This document shows, one piece after another, positions 11,321-23,500 of a stretch of DNA of 64,000 nucleotides (position 1 is the first letter of the stretch; each line of letters begins with the position of its first letter). This stretch comes from Haliotis asinina. Taxonomy: Eukaryota; Mollusca; Gastropoda; Lepetellida; Haliotidae. The DNA lies in contig NC_090291.1 in NCBI RefSeq assembly GCF_037392515.1, positions 34,228,501-34,292,500 on the forward strand. Reading direction: 5' to 3'. A program made the position numbers and the translations under genes. The notes below the pieces were generated by a model. The model did not search any database, was not told where the DNA came from, and saw only the letters and a list, made by a program, of their open reading frames with translations.

Positions 11321-12213
11321 CTCATGACATATAAATAACTGCAAAACAGTTAACATACATATGTATGGAGGGACTTAAGAAAATGATGTTATATATACTC
11401 TTCCAAAAAAGTAGGGGAACTGTACTTACAATGTATGATTGTCGAAATTGGGAGATATATGGGATTGAATCAATGTTTATACAATAATAATGGATGTTTT
11501 GAGAATGTATCTCTACATGGATTTCAGTAGTGTGTGATCTGACCCTGAAAACCCTGACCATAACAGATGCAAGAAAATTATCGCAAAAAATGGTCTATTG
11601 TGATTTATCGACCTTCCTGAAAAACATTAAGATTCATAATGACGCGCCATGCACGTGTAGGAGACTCCCACGTTGTGCACATGCTTCCCATGCATGGTGT
11701 TTGCGTGTGGTGATACCGTGAAATGATACACAAGATGAATGTCATTGTCACATTCCTCAATGGGTTTTCTTTCTACCAGACTTCAAAGTTCAGGTTTCCC
11801 TACTTTTTATTAAGAGTATATATCCTGTCAAGACTAACATTTAAGCCTATATAGGACTATGGCTAACAAGGTCATACCAGATTTATCATCTCATAGACTA
11901 ATAAGCCTATATAGGACTCAAGGTTATACCACACTTATCATTTCATGGTTCTGTAGCATGTATCATTTTGTGGCTAAAAAGGTCATAATACATATATCAT
12001 GTCATGGCTTTCTGGGACTTGTCGTCTCATAGCGAACAAGATTATATCACACTTATCATCTAATTTCTGTACTGGACTTTTCAGCTCATGACTTAACAAA
12101 GTTATACCACAGTTGCCATCTCATGGCTATGTGCGACTTGTCATTTTGTGGCTAACAAGGTTATACCATAATTTATCATCTCATGGTTATATGGGACTTG
12201 TCACCTTAGGGAA
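11321..12213. repeat. decayed copies of the 34-bp repeat plus unassigned DNA
   Basis: From about 11850 onward there are irregular, diverged copies of 'CTTATCATCTCATGGCTA', with units interrupted by other sequence. 11330-11840 shows no recognised element. Confidence 0.5.
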
Positions 12214-12960
12214 AACAAGTTAACAAGAGACTTATCATCTCATGGCTAACAAGGTAAAACCAGACTTATCATCTCATGGCTAACAAGGTAAAACCAGACT
12301 TATCATCTCATGGCTAACAAGGTAAAACCAGACTTACCATCTCATGGCTAACAAGGTTATACCAGACTTATCATCTCATGGCTAACAAAGTTATACCAGA
12401 CTTATCATCTCATGGCTAACAAGGTAAAACCAGACTTATCATCTCATGGCTAAAAAGGTTATACCAGACTTATCATCTCATGGCTAACAAGGTTATACCA
12501 GACTTATCATCTCATGGCTAACAAGGTAAAACCAGACTTATCATCTCATGGCTAACAAGATTATACCAGACTTATCACGTCATGGCTAACAAGGTTATAC
12601 CAGACTTATCATCTCATGGCTAACAAGGTTATACCAGACTTATCATCTCATGGCTAAAAAGGTAAAACCAGACTTATCATCTCATGGCTAACAAGGTTAT
12701 ACCAGACTTATCATCTCATGGCTAACAAGGTAAAACCAGACTTATCATCTCATGGCTAACAAGGTTATACCAGACTTATCATCTCATGGCTAACAAGGTT
12801 ATACCAGACTTATCATCACATGGCTTACAAAGGTTATATCAGACTTATCATCACATGGCTTACAAAGGTTATGCCCAACTTATCACGTCAAGGCTATACT
12901 GGACTTGTTATCTAATGGTCAACACGGCTATACCAGACTTATCATTTCATGGATAACAAG
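12214..12960. repeat. 34-bp minisatellite array, about 22 copies
   Basis: The unit reads roughly CAGACTTATCATCTCATGGC then TAACAAGGTTATAC, with starts at 12363 and 12397 giving a 34-bp period. Two main variants differ in the last bases (TTATAC or TAAAAC) and alternate irregularly. The middle of the array is almost uniform, which suggests recent homogenisation, while both edges are diverged. Confidence 0.95.
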
Positions 12961-13571
12961 CCTGTGTTGATAAGCAGCTCTCCTTGTTTTCACTTCTTAG
13001 ATAACATCGATAACAGCTTTGACTACAGATAAGGAAAAAATTTTGAAAATTCCCAATCTATCATAATTCAAAGACTTGAAACAATTTTTAGAAGAACTTC
13101 ATCCACAAACTGTCATATTTTTGTTCCGCTTGTACACATATTGTGTGTCTTCATATATTCCTGCTGACTGCTCATGGACAAAGTCACATAAGTATATAAA
13201 CACACTTCAAGGCGTGGTTGAAAAGTTCTGAGCCTAATTACATGAAATGTATTTCTGAATGCATGCAGTTGCTACATGCCTGAAAGTAACATGGCATTCT
13301 CTATTGAAACAGGATTTATTTGGCCACCAAGTTGTCAACATCATGATTGTATTTTGAGGTATGCTTAAACAGCTACACCACTAACAATCTCAGTTAATTG
13401 TTTATACTTAGTATGACATGCATGTGCCATTCAGCAAAATCATGATTTTCCCCACATTCCACTCACATTAAAGGGTATCTGAGTCTTGAGAGTATAATAC
13501 ACATTGTTTACTACTTGCAATTTACAAAGAAAAAATATTTTGACATATTTTCAAAAGGTTTCCTTTTAATA

Positions 13572-13709
13572 CCGTGGAAGCTGTCAAAACTGGCATCTGT
13601 CCAACCCGGCAAGTAGTCAACACTGGTGTAAAATCTCAGCCCTGTCCGTGGCTTGTACAGTTATTATTTCTTCAGTCCCAATGAGTGCCGGTTTAGACAG
13701 CTTCCACTG
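13572..13709. mobile_element. small Tc1/mariner-type MITE (pogo/Tigger-like ends)
   Basis: The ends are inverted: 'CCGTGGAAGCTGTCAAAACT' on the left, and on the right 'GACAGCTTCCACTG'. TA dinucleotides flank both sides. A related copy lies at 37948-38107. It has no coding capacity. Confidence 0.6.
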
Positions 13710-14903
13710 TAATTCCCCCAAACATAGCACATTCTTTCTTCACATATCAGTTGATTTATGCTCAGAATTTTCAGTCAACCCTCATATCTGACTGTTTCAT
13801 AATGTTTTAGGGTACGGTTCACTAAGATTTGGAACAAACACTTTGCACAAAGAAGCACATGGATACATTCTAGACAGCCACGAAAGGGGTATCACAATAT
13901 GGCTGCTGGTCACAACTAAAACATAAAGAAATTGGAGCAAAGGATCAAGTTGTAAGGTGAATCCTGAAATGAATTAGTTTTGAAACATGAATATTTAAAT
14001 GTGAATCATGAAATGTGAATCACAAAATGTGAAACCTGTAAGAATCAGAATGAAGACCAATGTTGTTATACAAACATTTCATGATTCAAAGACCTGCTTG
14101 ACATCACAGAATCACAACATGCCAATTGAAGGTTATATACTGAACTGCAAAAGAAACGCATGTTTAGACAAAATGAAATCACATAAAAGTGTATATTTCA
14201 AAAACTTGACAAAATGACAGTAGTGTTTCTCTTGCTGTTCAGTATATATCTGTATTATTCACATGAACAAGATATGTATCCGTATTGTCTGAGCAATGTT
14301 AAATTTGAGGTATTTAACGACAGCATTTCCGCTAGTTGCAGAACTCTGATATAAGAAAATGAAAACATCTATGTTATCTAAATATACATGATATTATAAC
14401 AAACTTATCATAGTTATAGATAGTTTCAGCATTAGAATCTTCCACTGCTTGGATGTGCACAGGAACAATTCACTTTTACATGTGCAACAAATGCAGAAAT
14501 TGAGACTTTAGTTTTCTTCTTTTATCAAACTAGAAACTGTGGATGCAAAAATATGCAGCTCACACTATGCGAAGTCTGCAGAGATATGTATCCTTACAAA
14601 AATATCATTTCAGTATTAAAACTATTTCAACAAGACAATCATTTGATGTTGGTGTCCATCTGCCAGCAAGTGATTGGTTGCCATGGTTACCATGAATATT
14701 TCATATCAATGATCATTGGCATTAAAGTCAGGTCTCCCTTTCCTAGATACAGTTATGAAAACATCTACACCCTTGCTCCCCACTCTGGATCATTCTATGG
14801 AGTTTAGAGGAATCTAAGTGCTTCAAATGTCCTGAATCCATCATAAACCATGGGATTTTACAATATCTTATAGCAACGAATGTCATGAATGTATGCTACG
14901 CAT

Positions 14904-15126
14904 GAGTGAGTGAGTGAGTGAGTGAGTTTAGTTTTATGCTGCACTCAGTAATATTCCAGCTTTATGGCGGCGGTTTGTAAATAATTGAGTCTGGATCAGA
15001 CAATCCAGTGATCATCAACATGAGTATCGATCTGCGCAATTGGGAACTAATGACATGTGTCAACCAAGTCAGCGAGTCTGACCACTCGATCCCGTTAGTC
15101 GCCTCTTACGACAAGCATAGTCATTT
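14904..15126 (-). mobile_element. SINE-like repeat, family A
   Basis: It starts with a run of GAGTGAG repeats and the shared tail (plus-strand 'TTTTATGCTGCACTCAGTAA'), and continues to 'CGCCTCTTACGACAAGCATA'. The distal end is truncated. Confidence 0.75.
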
Positions 15127-15290
15127 TTTGTGCTGAGCATGAGAGATGCAAGACTAAAGCTGAGATTATCATGAATTCATGTGTACAGGAATTTTAAGCA
15201 ACTCAGCACTACAAGTATAATACGGTATGGAAGGTATAAGCATAAAAAAAGTAGGACAACTATGAGGCAATATAAAAAACTTGGGACTTA

Positions 15291-15440
15291 CGAGTGAGTT
15301 TAGTTATAAGCCGCTTTGTAGCAATATTCCAGCAATATCACGGCACGGGACACCAGAAAATGAGCTTCACATATTGTACCCATGTGGAGAATCGAACCCG
15401 GGTCTTTGGCGTGACAAGCAAACGCTTTAACCACTAGGCA
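15291..15440 (-). mobile_element. SINE-like repeat, family B, well preserved
   Basis: The shared tail is followed by 'GGGACACCAGAAAATGAGCT' and the reverse of the tRNA-like head: 'GGAGAATCGAACCCGGGTCT' (B box) and 'AACGCTTTAACCACTAGGC' (A box). Confidence 0.8.
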
Positions 15441-16454
15441 GTTTGGGACTTATGACCATCAAAGAGTTAAGTATGAGTGTTCAAAGCACCTTACAGCAAT
15501 AACTATAATGAACACATGCTAAAGTATGGTATTTAAATGAATTCAGACCTACCATTTTCATAAGCCATTCATAAAGTACTAGAGTCAGACTATCATAATT
15601 GTAAGTCATTGTACTGAAGTCAAAATTATATATTCAGCTATCATGACTATATGCGACTTACAAGCATCTTACTGATTGAGTCTTTGTTAAAGTAAGGCTC
15701 TTGCCTCGTTCTTGTACTTACTGCAGTTGTATTCCCTGACATTTGTCATTCTTGTAATTCTTTGTTAACTGATGTCATAACTGTCTAAGTTAACACCTGA
15801 AAGCTATTCATCTTGGGCCATCTGCACAAAGTTATCTTAGTACTAAGACTATTTGAGACAATCTATGATAAAGTAATGAAACTACTATTTCCATAGCATC
15901 AAGATCTGTCTGAGCAGATGGTCCCTGGGTGTAATGTGCTTGTTATAATCACTCAAAGTGTCTGGGCATAGGTGTCTATAAATTAAATACACATTATTTT
16001 AAAGTCTCACAAACAACATATTGCTGTTCTAAACAGCCCTAAAACATTGACTTAACACTCACACATAAATATGGTTCATTTAACATTGTCACTTGAGCAA
16101 TAGTGGACTTCTAGTTTCCAACCTGATTGTAATTCTACACATCAGAAATAGTATAAACTTAAAAAACACCTCCACAGTTGGTGAAGAACGCTCCCCGTGC
16201 TGACTGGGGGCATAAATATCCAGCTTACATCTATGTACACAACAATTCATAACAAAATAATAGTGAGATCTAAAATTGCATGTGAAAGAACTGATATACT
16301 CTAAATAGAATCACAGAAACATATCTTCTTGAGTTGAGTGCACACTTACTTTTTACCAAACCACAGCTTGGAATACACAATGCTATTTAGAAAGTGGTCA
16401 AATGTAACATGTTACTTCTGGGATTACGCATTGTCAGTACAGTACTGATTCAAC

Positions 16455-16560
16455 TACTTTTGTTGGGTTGAGTTCCCTCCAGGATTCAAACCCTCACCCC
16501 TTGAGTCAGATATCTAATTGCCAGTTCACAGTCAGCCATCTAACCCACACAGCCACCACA
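16455..16560 (-). mobile_element. tRNA-derived SINE-like fragment, family C
   Basis: Plus-strand 'GGGTTGAGTTCCCTCCAGGA' and 'TTCAAACCCTCACCCC' are the reverse of the B-box region seen at 6836-6930. Confidence 0.45.
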
Positions 16561-19500
16561 TCTTCCACACCGCAGAGGGTGTGCTCATTATACTTACTAT
16601 CATGAAATTATGTCTCTCTATCTCAATGCATAGCCTTACCATGAGTCTGTAACACTAGCAATACCAAAAGTTTAGTCTGCTGTCTACAGCAGTACCATGT
16701 CAACGAAAAAGCAACTAAATTTAATCATGTAATTTCACTTTCTAGTTATATACAGCTGTTCAACTGAACAGTTAAACCTTTTTTCACTTAATACTCAGGC
16801 ATGTGAACATTGTCCAAGGTAGTGCACTGAACTCAAGAAAATATGGTATGTAAAAATATGGCTGCCTTACCATGACCACTGCACAGCACGTTCCTGACCA
16901 CAGCAGGTGCTTGTTGCAGTTCTTTAGACAACTAGTCACTGATGACCAGATTTCTCAAGGCAAAACAACACAGTACAATACATTTTTAATCCTTTGCTCA
17001 AGAAGACAATCTCAGCTACGATCATGTTAAAGTACAGGTGGCTCTCCTTCTCTTGCGCCTGTATGAGATCTATGTAATATATTAATGATTAGGGCTGTAC
17101 AATAAAACCAGTTTACCAGTATTTACCACTTCAGATAAGAAATCGAAATGCACTGCAATATCCTTTCTAAAACCCTTTTTTTTAATATGCATTCAGAAAA
17201 CATTGTAACACTTGGCAATCTTTGGATATTTCCATTTTTCATCCCAGAAATCAAGTTAAATTTGGTTTGAAGTTGTGTTCTTAATATTTGTTCAAGTGTT
17301 CCACAATATTTTGGATCTAGGTGTTATAAATATTTACTCATTAACCTCTCAAAGATCTCTGATATGTCCTGACCAGGTCAAGTTGTTGCCTAAAATCCAG
17401 GGGCTTTTTTTAGAGTGGAGAAACTAGGAACAAGTGTGCTAAATTGTTCTTTTCCTTGTGTCCTTCATTTTGACATGATTAAAAGTTTTTTTATCAAAGC
17501 TTATTCAAGCAAATTGGATTTGTTGTGGTTTTGCTTTAAAAAACAAGCATTAACGCGATTATCATTTTTTTGTGAAAAAAATACTCTTGCAAAATATTGC
17601 AGTACGTCTTGCAATATATTTTTCGAATTGAAAAAAAAAAGAAAAAAAAAAGAAGAAAATTCCCTGCAATATACTCACTACTATTCATGATGGACCTCAG
17701 ATAAAATGGTTGATCATCTCTTCTGTGGCATCTTACAGAGGTGTATAAAAAATAACAATAAATAAAAATAACAATCTAAAATATCACAATCATAACAATC
17801 AACATAAAATTGGCCTTGATGAGGGCTTTATTAAGTTGGATAACATGCGCCCAATCCTTTTCTTTAATGACTAAAATATGTTTAAATCAAACTGGCCTTG
17901 GAAAGTAAACAGTTTCTTGGAGCTAAGAAGAAGTTCAAAGATAAAAATGAGACAAAATACACTCACACTAAAAGTAATATTCTATATTATTAATAAAATC
18001 CCAGAGATCAATTAACGAGTGTCTTGGACATGCTGAACCGCCATGTCTGAACCGAAAGTGGAAAGAAAGTGTAGAATGAAGCAGCAGGTTCATCATTCAA
18101 ACCAGAAACCCACACACTGCACCTTAACTAAATACATGACATTCTGGTGTGGCTAGGGGAGGCAACTCTGAATAGCAAATCATGTTACTCTAGACCTGAT
18201 CCCCAACTTCCACCATCTAAATTCCCTCTTCCCCGTCGATTTAATGATGAAAAGGGATAAAAAAAAAATCCACAGAATTAACAATCAAAACTAGATTCAC
18301 ATTCACAACTTATTTTTCTTCAATGTTTATGGGAATAAGTTACTGATCCTCAAGGTTAGGTTTTCATTAAATGACAGCGAATATGACTATATAAGGAAAA
18401 TTGCAATATTTGCTTCTTGTTTGAATGAAATAAAGCACACTGTACTAATCAGTTGTGACAAATTTGTTCAACAAGCACCTTTGTACTGATCAATTGATGA
18501 AATATGTGCAATCATGCTCACTAATGTAAGCTAAAGTGTAACAAATAAGTTCATAAAACAAAAAATAAAGTGTAACTGTATATTTGATTAAAATATCTGT
18601 ATAAAATAAACTTCAAATTCTGTTTGATATTCTCAGCTTATAATACTGAACATTGACATCATTGTAACAAGTGCTCACAATGACTTGTAACATAAAAGTA
18701 GCCATTGAGGAAACCTCACCGCAAAAAAGTTGATGCTTGGTACATTTCTTAGAGTTTGACTACACGTTAAAATGGCTGTATAAGCAAATAAACATCACTT
18801 AGAACAAATGAACAAACAGAACAAACACAAAAAGCTCACTATAAAAAAACACAATCGAAAATATAACATAAAGTAAACCACTGAAGACAGTGTGAAAATG
18901 TTCCTTCAACAAATGCAGGTGTCAAATTCATTGTTTTGTAAGTACCTGCATGGAGTCCAACCTGGCTTTAAGGTGTGGCTGCACCATCAAAATTATGGTT
19001 GCAAAATAAAATAGTGTCACAGGTTCTAAAAAGTAACGTAAATATTTGTGTTTAACAGTTTTCATAATAAGCACTCAGTATCAGAGACATCCAACAAACC
19101 TGACCGTTTGATGATGAATGACGAAAGATTCTGTTTCAGTTTTGCCTTACTTGGTTAATAAATCTCAATAATATGATAACTTCACTGTAACTAACTTATG
19201 AGTACACAAATGTTCATGCTTGTGTAGCGGCCATTCCATGCTGGGATTCGAACCACGTACCTTCTGATGGACACCTTGTCCACATGACCAAAGAGGTTAA
19301 CCCCCCCGTCAGCAAGCTGACAAGGTAAGGATGCCATCTGTGGGATGAATCCATGCCCTGCTCTCGTAACAAGTCACGTGGAGGGAGACGAATTACTTCT
19401 AGGCATTTACTTCCCTATTGAAACATACAATGACAGCTGTATGACGCTGAAAGATTTCTGGTTACCTGCACTGAGTGCAACCTTTTACTGAAGGTAACCT

Positions 19501-20058
19501 GTACCAGCCATTTTTTAATATGGACCGGTGCAGGTTGTATGTTAGTAAAATCACACCCTGATTCACACCAGGTGAATGTTGTTTTACGCCACTGCCACCA
19601 CTCTTCCAAACTCATCGTGAAGCAGTGGTTGACAGAATGACCACCAATTAGGTGGTCAGGTAACAACACATGATCAGGTAACAACACATGATCAGTTTGC
19701 TGATCCAACAGTGCCAGACCTTACTATCAAAGACAGAGTGAATAGGGTTTAATTTGCTATTACAGCATAGGGATATAGGGTAACGTGGGCACACCACAGC
19801 CCCTTAACAGAAAGGCGTTTGCACTTGGCCAGTCATGACACCCATAATTTCATATAGGCCTACATCAATCTTAGTGCAAAGATCCCCTAGTGGAATGGGC
19901 CCACAAGGTCCTCTGAGGGTATTCTACTGAAATGCTACATCAAAACAAGTTTGAGAGGTCATTTTGCATCCTTTTTAACAGTTCAAAGAAACAGTAAATT
20001 CTTGAAAAATACGTCCTAAACACGAACAACTTGATACAATATCATAGCGTAATGACCC

Positions 20059-20564
20059 CTAAAACACCGGCCTATGTGGCATCCTGGGGTGAAAGTTGAA
20101 CAAATACGATGACATATTTAAAACCGTTGCTGATGGATCTGGTCTTTCTGAAATAAACCCATTACAATATGTAAAAGTGGCATTTCCATGATTTTCCCTC
20201 TCGAACCAATATGTCGTGTTCAGAAACTGCACCTCTTCAAGGGTAAGGTTCCGCATGGTCTGGTTACTATGGAGATCGTGATAGATAAGCGTCAAATTCA
20301 AATCTTTTCCCAGAATTAGGAAACAGTTGGTGTGGTTGTTGAGATGGGACAGCACACGGTCAATGATGATCCCCATGGCCAAAACCATGAGCAGGCATAC
20401 CAAGAACACGCCGCGCTTCAGTAGCGTTTTCTGGAGGTCAGTCAGCTCGTCAGACTGGCCGCTGCGGACACTCTCGAGACTGCTATAGGTAGACAGTTGG
20501 ATGTGGTCAGCTTCCATGAGGTCTGTGTCAGACATCGACATTGGGCGGTGGAGAGGAGATATGT
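20059..20564 (-). other. SLC47A: last coding exon of the MATE gene: linker, final helix, glycosylated tail
   Basis: The acceptor TTTTTTCCAG lies at 20574-20565 and the first two bases complete codon 533 (Asp). Residues 533-582 are a polar, Ser-rich loop (SYSSLES-type, likely cytoplasmic). Residues 584-600 form a hydrophobic helix preceded by LLKR, matching the extra C-terminal helix of animal MATE proteins. Residues 601-700 contain the sequons NHT, NLT, NQT, NLT, NTT, NAT and NMS and two cysteines. If the helix runs inside to outside, this tail is extracellular. Confidence 0.85.
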
Positions 20565-23500
20565 CTGGAAAAAACAACATTGTAGGATAATCCAATATCC
20601 AAATCATTTAACAAATATTGTGAACTTTTAAATTAGGCCTGGGATGGGTACTAGAACCTGGGTCTGGTACAACTGAAATTGAATACTATTTCTAGGAACT
20701 GAGTACCTGTAAAGGGAGAGAACTCTGCAGTGATAAGGGCAGATAATAACTTGTCTTTTTCAGTATTGAAGTTACATACTTTAAACTGGTTAAAGGTCAC
20801 ATGCAACCAAAAAATCAAACATAATTAATACACATTTATCACTTATTCATGACATATAATATACATTGCTGCTTTTAAAAAAACAAATAACACAATTATA
20901 AGCGTACAATCGCGATTCAAAAGTGCGATATTTTGCACTTGGGCTTACTTCCCCCGAAACGAAGCCCTCGGGAGACCGAACCCAGTCATAGCGGGTGGAT
21001 CTGCACTCAAGTGTAACGATGGTTTCCGATTGGCTGTTTCATTTGCTGATATATATGCTGAGGGTTCGTTGTGTGTACAGAAAGATGATCTGTTTGATGG
21101 GCATTTTAGAAGTATAGCCAGTCACAAGAAAGTAAGATTCTTTATGGATAACAACTTCTTTTTGTGTACTTGATGCGTCGTTTCAGTATGGATTCATATA
21201 CTGCTGTCAAACAAAATCATATACACGAAAAGAAGTCGTTATCCATGAAGAATGTATATAGAGATGTTGGATTTGGAAAATACATGTTCTCTGAATTTTG
21301 CGCTCGATCAAATAAAAAATCATGTCAGTATGGATGGTAAACTACTGCGTGGCTGGAATCTGTCATTCGTCCAAGTACAAAGCAGGACTTGAAACTGACA
21401 AGAGTTTGCACCAGTTTCTGTCAGATCCAGCCATCCGAAAAAAAATGAATGTAGTTTGTTTTCAACCCACAGACATAAAAACATGCCATGTGTATCACAC
21501 GTGCCTAATTACATAATGTGGCAGACACGGGACTCGGGTGCAGGAGTCGTAAATCAACTTATTTTCTTTATGTCGTATAGTCTGATAGGTGTTAAGTTCA
21601 AATTGCACGTGGTCAATGATTGAAGCTGTGTATTGCATGTTGTCTTTAGCAGTCAGACATTTAGGTGTGAATAAACCAGACACTGAGCTTTCTCTGTGAC
21701 AGAGACTGTTTACTACAATCAACAAGTTGTTTTACGTAACGAGTAGATTATTTACTTGTTTGTGTACACTACCAAGATTAGACTACTGCTCACGACCTCA
21801 GACGCTGGGCATGCATAGTGTTTCAAGCTCCTCGAACCTATTCACTGCGCATGCGTTATGGAGGCAGCGCAGCACAGCCGTTGAAACCAGTTTTCCCCCC
21901 AGCGCTGGGGGGAATTTAGTGAAACGTTTGAACTCCGATTTCGCGGGCTTTTCTTTCATCGCGTTTTTATCAACTTTATAGGTTGAATTGGCATTTTTTA
22001 TGATTTGTTTCGGTAAGTGCATACCTAAAGGTACCAGAATCTGCAAAGTTGTGTTTTACGTTGCATGTGACCTTTAAACAGACGTAAATAGCTTCTTATC
22101 AGTATTAATGTCTTATTGCCACCCTTTCAAGTTTTCTATAATAATCTGTCTAATTATGATTGAATCTTCAAAAAGTTTACTGAAATACTGTATTTCTTAC
22201 ATTTTGGGTAGTCGATTCCGATTTGGGTAAGTACATGTGTACACAATTCCAATTTTTCCTGTCCATTCCAACCCTAGTTTATATTTTATTGCAAATATCA
22301 TAAAAAAAAACCCCATAGATATGCGTTAAATCTCAGATTTTTATTACAAATACAAAAAATACATAGACAACCTAAACATATAACCATTGAATACTAAACT
22401 CATGTCAAATCTGATTACTTTTAATGACTGAGTTCACTCTTGGTGGTGAGTGAACTCCACTTACACAAACAGACTAAAATTGCACAAACACTGGACTGTT
22501 CATCCTAATCTGTTTATTGCCAGTTAAAGCGCTGGCAAAAAGCGAATACATCCCATTAACACCAACGCATTGAGCTGCACAGACCCAAGTCTGTTTCATC
22601 ATGATATGGCTGAGATACTGATGATGTGATTTTAAATATTAACTCACTCAGTCAAGTCTGTCCGAGTTAGTCTAGATGCACATTCATGCTGAAACTTGTC
22701 AAGCCTTAGTGTTATAAATACCTTTATCTGTTTGTTCTTGATCGATGCCTGAAGAACCAGCACGGATTTGAGCCTGAAACAGACAATAACTAATGTGTCG
22801 CCTTTTCATCTCTTCATCACTGACGTACAATCATGTAAATTTCACACATGTAAACAATCCCCGACTTGGCTGATGCACTTGCTCACATCAAAGAGTAGTG
22901 AGTGACTTTGGTTTCATGTAGCTTTCAGCAATGTCACAGCAGTGACACCAAAAATATGTGTGACATATTGTACCAATGTGGAGAATCAAATCTAGCTTTT
23001 CAGTACAAGTGAATGCTTTAATTACTAGGCTACCCCCACCAACCATAGATCAAAGAGCATGATGTCAATCACTGGTTTGCCTTGTCAAAACTAAATAAAT
23101 TACAGACTGCTGTCATGTAAATGGGTAAATTATGAATGCGATATGCGAAGAACAAAGGGAGGTTGGGTAGGCATGTGGTTAAAGCACTTGCTTGTCATGC
23201 CGAAGATCTGGGTTCAAGTAAGCACATGGGCACAATGTCTGAAATCCAGTTTTGGTGTCCCTGCCATGACAATCCTAATATTGATAAATGTCGTTTAAAC
23301 CTAAACACCCTCAATCACTAATTAAAGAACAAGCAAACAAATATATGTGAATACTCACAATTTTCGCCTGTTTTGTCCAGTCTGTCATACCAATCATGGT
23401 AAGGAAGGCCAGGGACTGTAGAAACACGGACAGAACGAGAGCAGACCACATACCTGTAACACAACAAGCTTGTGAGGTAGAGTCTGGTCTAGCAACATCT

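Larger units (their letters stand above)
12961..20058. other. long stretch without recognised coding sequence
   Basis: About 7 kb of AT-rich DNA lies downstream of the transporter stop codon. Open frames are short, A/T-rich and without motifs; the one at 17415-17690 runs into a poly-A/lysine stretch. SINE pieces and one small MITE are listed separately. It may be 3' UTR or intergenic. A small direct repeat, 'GGTAACAACACATGATCA' twice near 19660-19694, lies in an open frame I do not trust. Confidence 0.4.

Noticed and set aside
12214..12960. Regular short repeats that might suggest a CRISPR array
   Set aside because: Units are directly adjacent with no unique spacers, the host is eukaryotic, and no cas-like genes are present. 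It is a minisatellite.
17415..17690. 91-codon plus-strand frame ending in poly-Lys
   Set aside because: The end is an A-rich tract and the rest is Phe/Leu-rich from T-rich DNA; no family resemblance.
19415..19708. 97-codon minus-strand frame with repeated DHVLLP
   Set aside because: The repeat is a simple local duplication; no motif, and the frame lies past the MATE stop with no start context.
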